A stretch of DNA of 64,000 nt, taken from Cinnamomum chago (Eukaryota; Streptophyta; Magnoliopsida; Laurales; Lauraceae). Positions 63,267 to 64,000 of this stretch are shown piece by piece (within the stretch, counting starts at the first letter, position 1; each line of letters begins with the position of its first letter). Under the pieces are notes generated by a model. It saw nothing but the letters and a program-made list of their open reading frames with translations, did no database searches and was not told the origin of the DNA. The position numbers and the translations under genes were made by a program. Location of the stretch: NCBI GenBank assembly GCA_038049695.1, contig CP142453.1, positions 125,711,001 through 125,775,000 on the forward strand. Reading direction: 5' to 3'.

Positions 63267-63938
63267 TATATGAAGAATTTTTAAAAACTACTCATTTTAA
63301 AAACTTCATTTTTGCTCCCATATAATTTTATAGCGCGCGTGAAGCCCACCTTTAGCCAATCTAATCATTTCACACGTACTATCCTTTGCATTGGTATAAA
63401 GTTAAAAAAGCTTATCAAACTTTTAATCAACGTTGGAATGAAAACACAAGACACTTATGAAAGTTCATGCTATAGAGATCTGAACTTGGACGTCCATGGC
63501 TGATATGGTTTTTCTTGTTTTTAAAACAAAACCAAATCTGATTATTCAGCCATGAAACATGCATAAAAACTCCATGAAATCATGATCAACATGTGTATAA
63601 TGTAAGGAGATGATAGAGGACTAATACCTTGATGATATGAATGCTTCAAATCTCTGAAAATAAAACCTTCAAAGGTCTGATCTCAGCCTGCAGTGAGCAA
63701 TGCTAGTTGCAGGAATTTCTGCAGCAGATTTTTCTTTGATCTTCTCTTCTATTCCACTACCCAATCAGATTGGCTTTGATTGTGGGATCAAAATATGGTT
63801 TCCTAGATGGGTTTTCTGAACTTACAATTTGTGGAAAAAGTCCAGCACCTGATCTCCTCTCTCCAATGAAGAAGAAAACTGCTGGGTGTGGGTTTCTCTC
63901 TTGCTCTCTTGGGCGGCCAATGGAGCTCCTATGTGTTT
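63267..63938. other. Spacer near the window end, no supported gene
   Basis: Open frames of 60-71 codons overlap on both strands around 63757-63972 without a recognisable domain or splice context, so neither is called. Confidence 0.4.
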
Positions 63939-64000
63939 CACGCCTAGGGTAGAATTCCAGCACTTGTTGCACGCCTAGGGTTGTATTCCCATGCTTGTTA
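63939..64000. repeat. Two 31-nt tandem units cut off by the window end
   Basis: Units at 63939-63969 and 63970-64000 both start CACGCCTAGGGT and have the pattern ATTCC..(G/T)C..TTGTT. The array may continue beyond the window. Confidence 0.75.

Noticed and set aside
63757-63972. Overlapping 60-71 codon frames on both strands
   Set aside because: No recognisable family and no way to choose a strand; probably chance.
1-64000. CRISPR arrays, operons, ribosome-binding sites, bacterial terminators, tRNA or rRNA genes
   Set aside because: The window is plant nuclear DNA with split genes. I found no CRISPR-like spaced repeats, and no tRNA or rRNA gene that I could recognise by eye.

Overview
This window is nuclear DNA of a flowering plant. 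It is A+T-rich, its genes are split by many GT-AG introns, one gene is a plastid-targeted bacterial-type sigma factor, and the introns and spacers are full of typical plant retrotransposons, MITEs and microsatellites. I could not fix the species from sequence alone.

Three host genes are supported exon by exon, each giving an unbroken reading frame when spliced. (1) A pectin acetylesterase (PAE/Notum-like) gene on +, 8754-15559, 12 coding exons, 392 aa, with an unusual residue pair next to the catalytic Ser. (2) The plastid RNA polymerase sigma factor SIG1 on -, 24129-17548, 9 coding exons, about 500 aa, tail-to-tail with the esterase gene. (3) A YAK1/DYRK-type protein kinase on -, 59873-30123, 18 coding exons, 963 aa, stretched to about 29.8 kb by large introns. 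One YAK1 intron (42312-41300) has all the marks of a U12-type intron, and the intron before exon 12 carries a very recent tandem duplication that creates a second copy of a splice acceptor.

Layout: 1-8750 is spacer with degenerate hairpin-bearing tandem arrays, a probable hAT-type fragment, and the promoter and 5' leader of the esterase gene. 8754-15559 is the esterase gene. 15560-17547 is the convergent spacer. 17548-24129 is SIG1. 24130-30122 is spacer with a 1.86 kb solo LTR with target-site duplication. 30123-59873 is YAK1. Its introns hold a TRIM-like unit (32541-33024), two or three MITEs, a compact TRIM with target-site duplication (43064-43379), a LINE fragment, a broken Ty3/gypsy element with both LTRs (45653-51948), and a second LINE fragment (57401-58620). 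59874-64000 is spacer with a Mutator-like MITE that has an inverted relative at 29.1 kb, and a tandem repeat that runs off the window end.

The three host genes have unrelated jobs: cell-wall pectin deacetylation, chloroplast transcription, and TOR-related growth/stress kinase signalling. I see no pathway linkage and no clearly new gene system. The most worthwhile leads are the YAK1 U12 intron, the YAK1 acceptor duplication, the altered esterase nucleophile motif and the tidy TRIM/solo-LTR structures.
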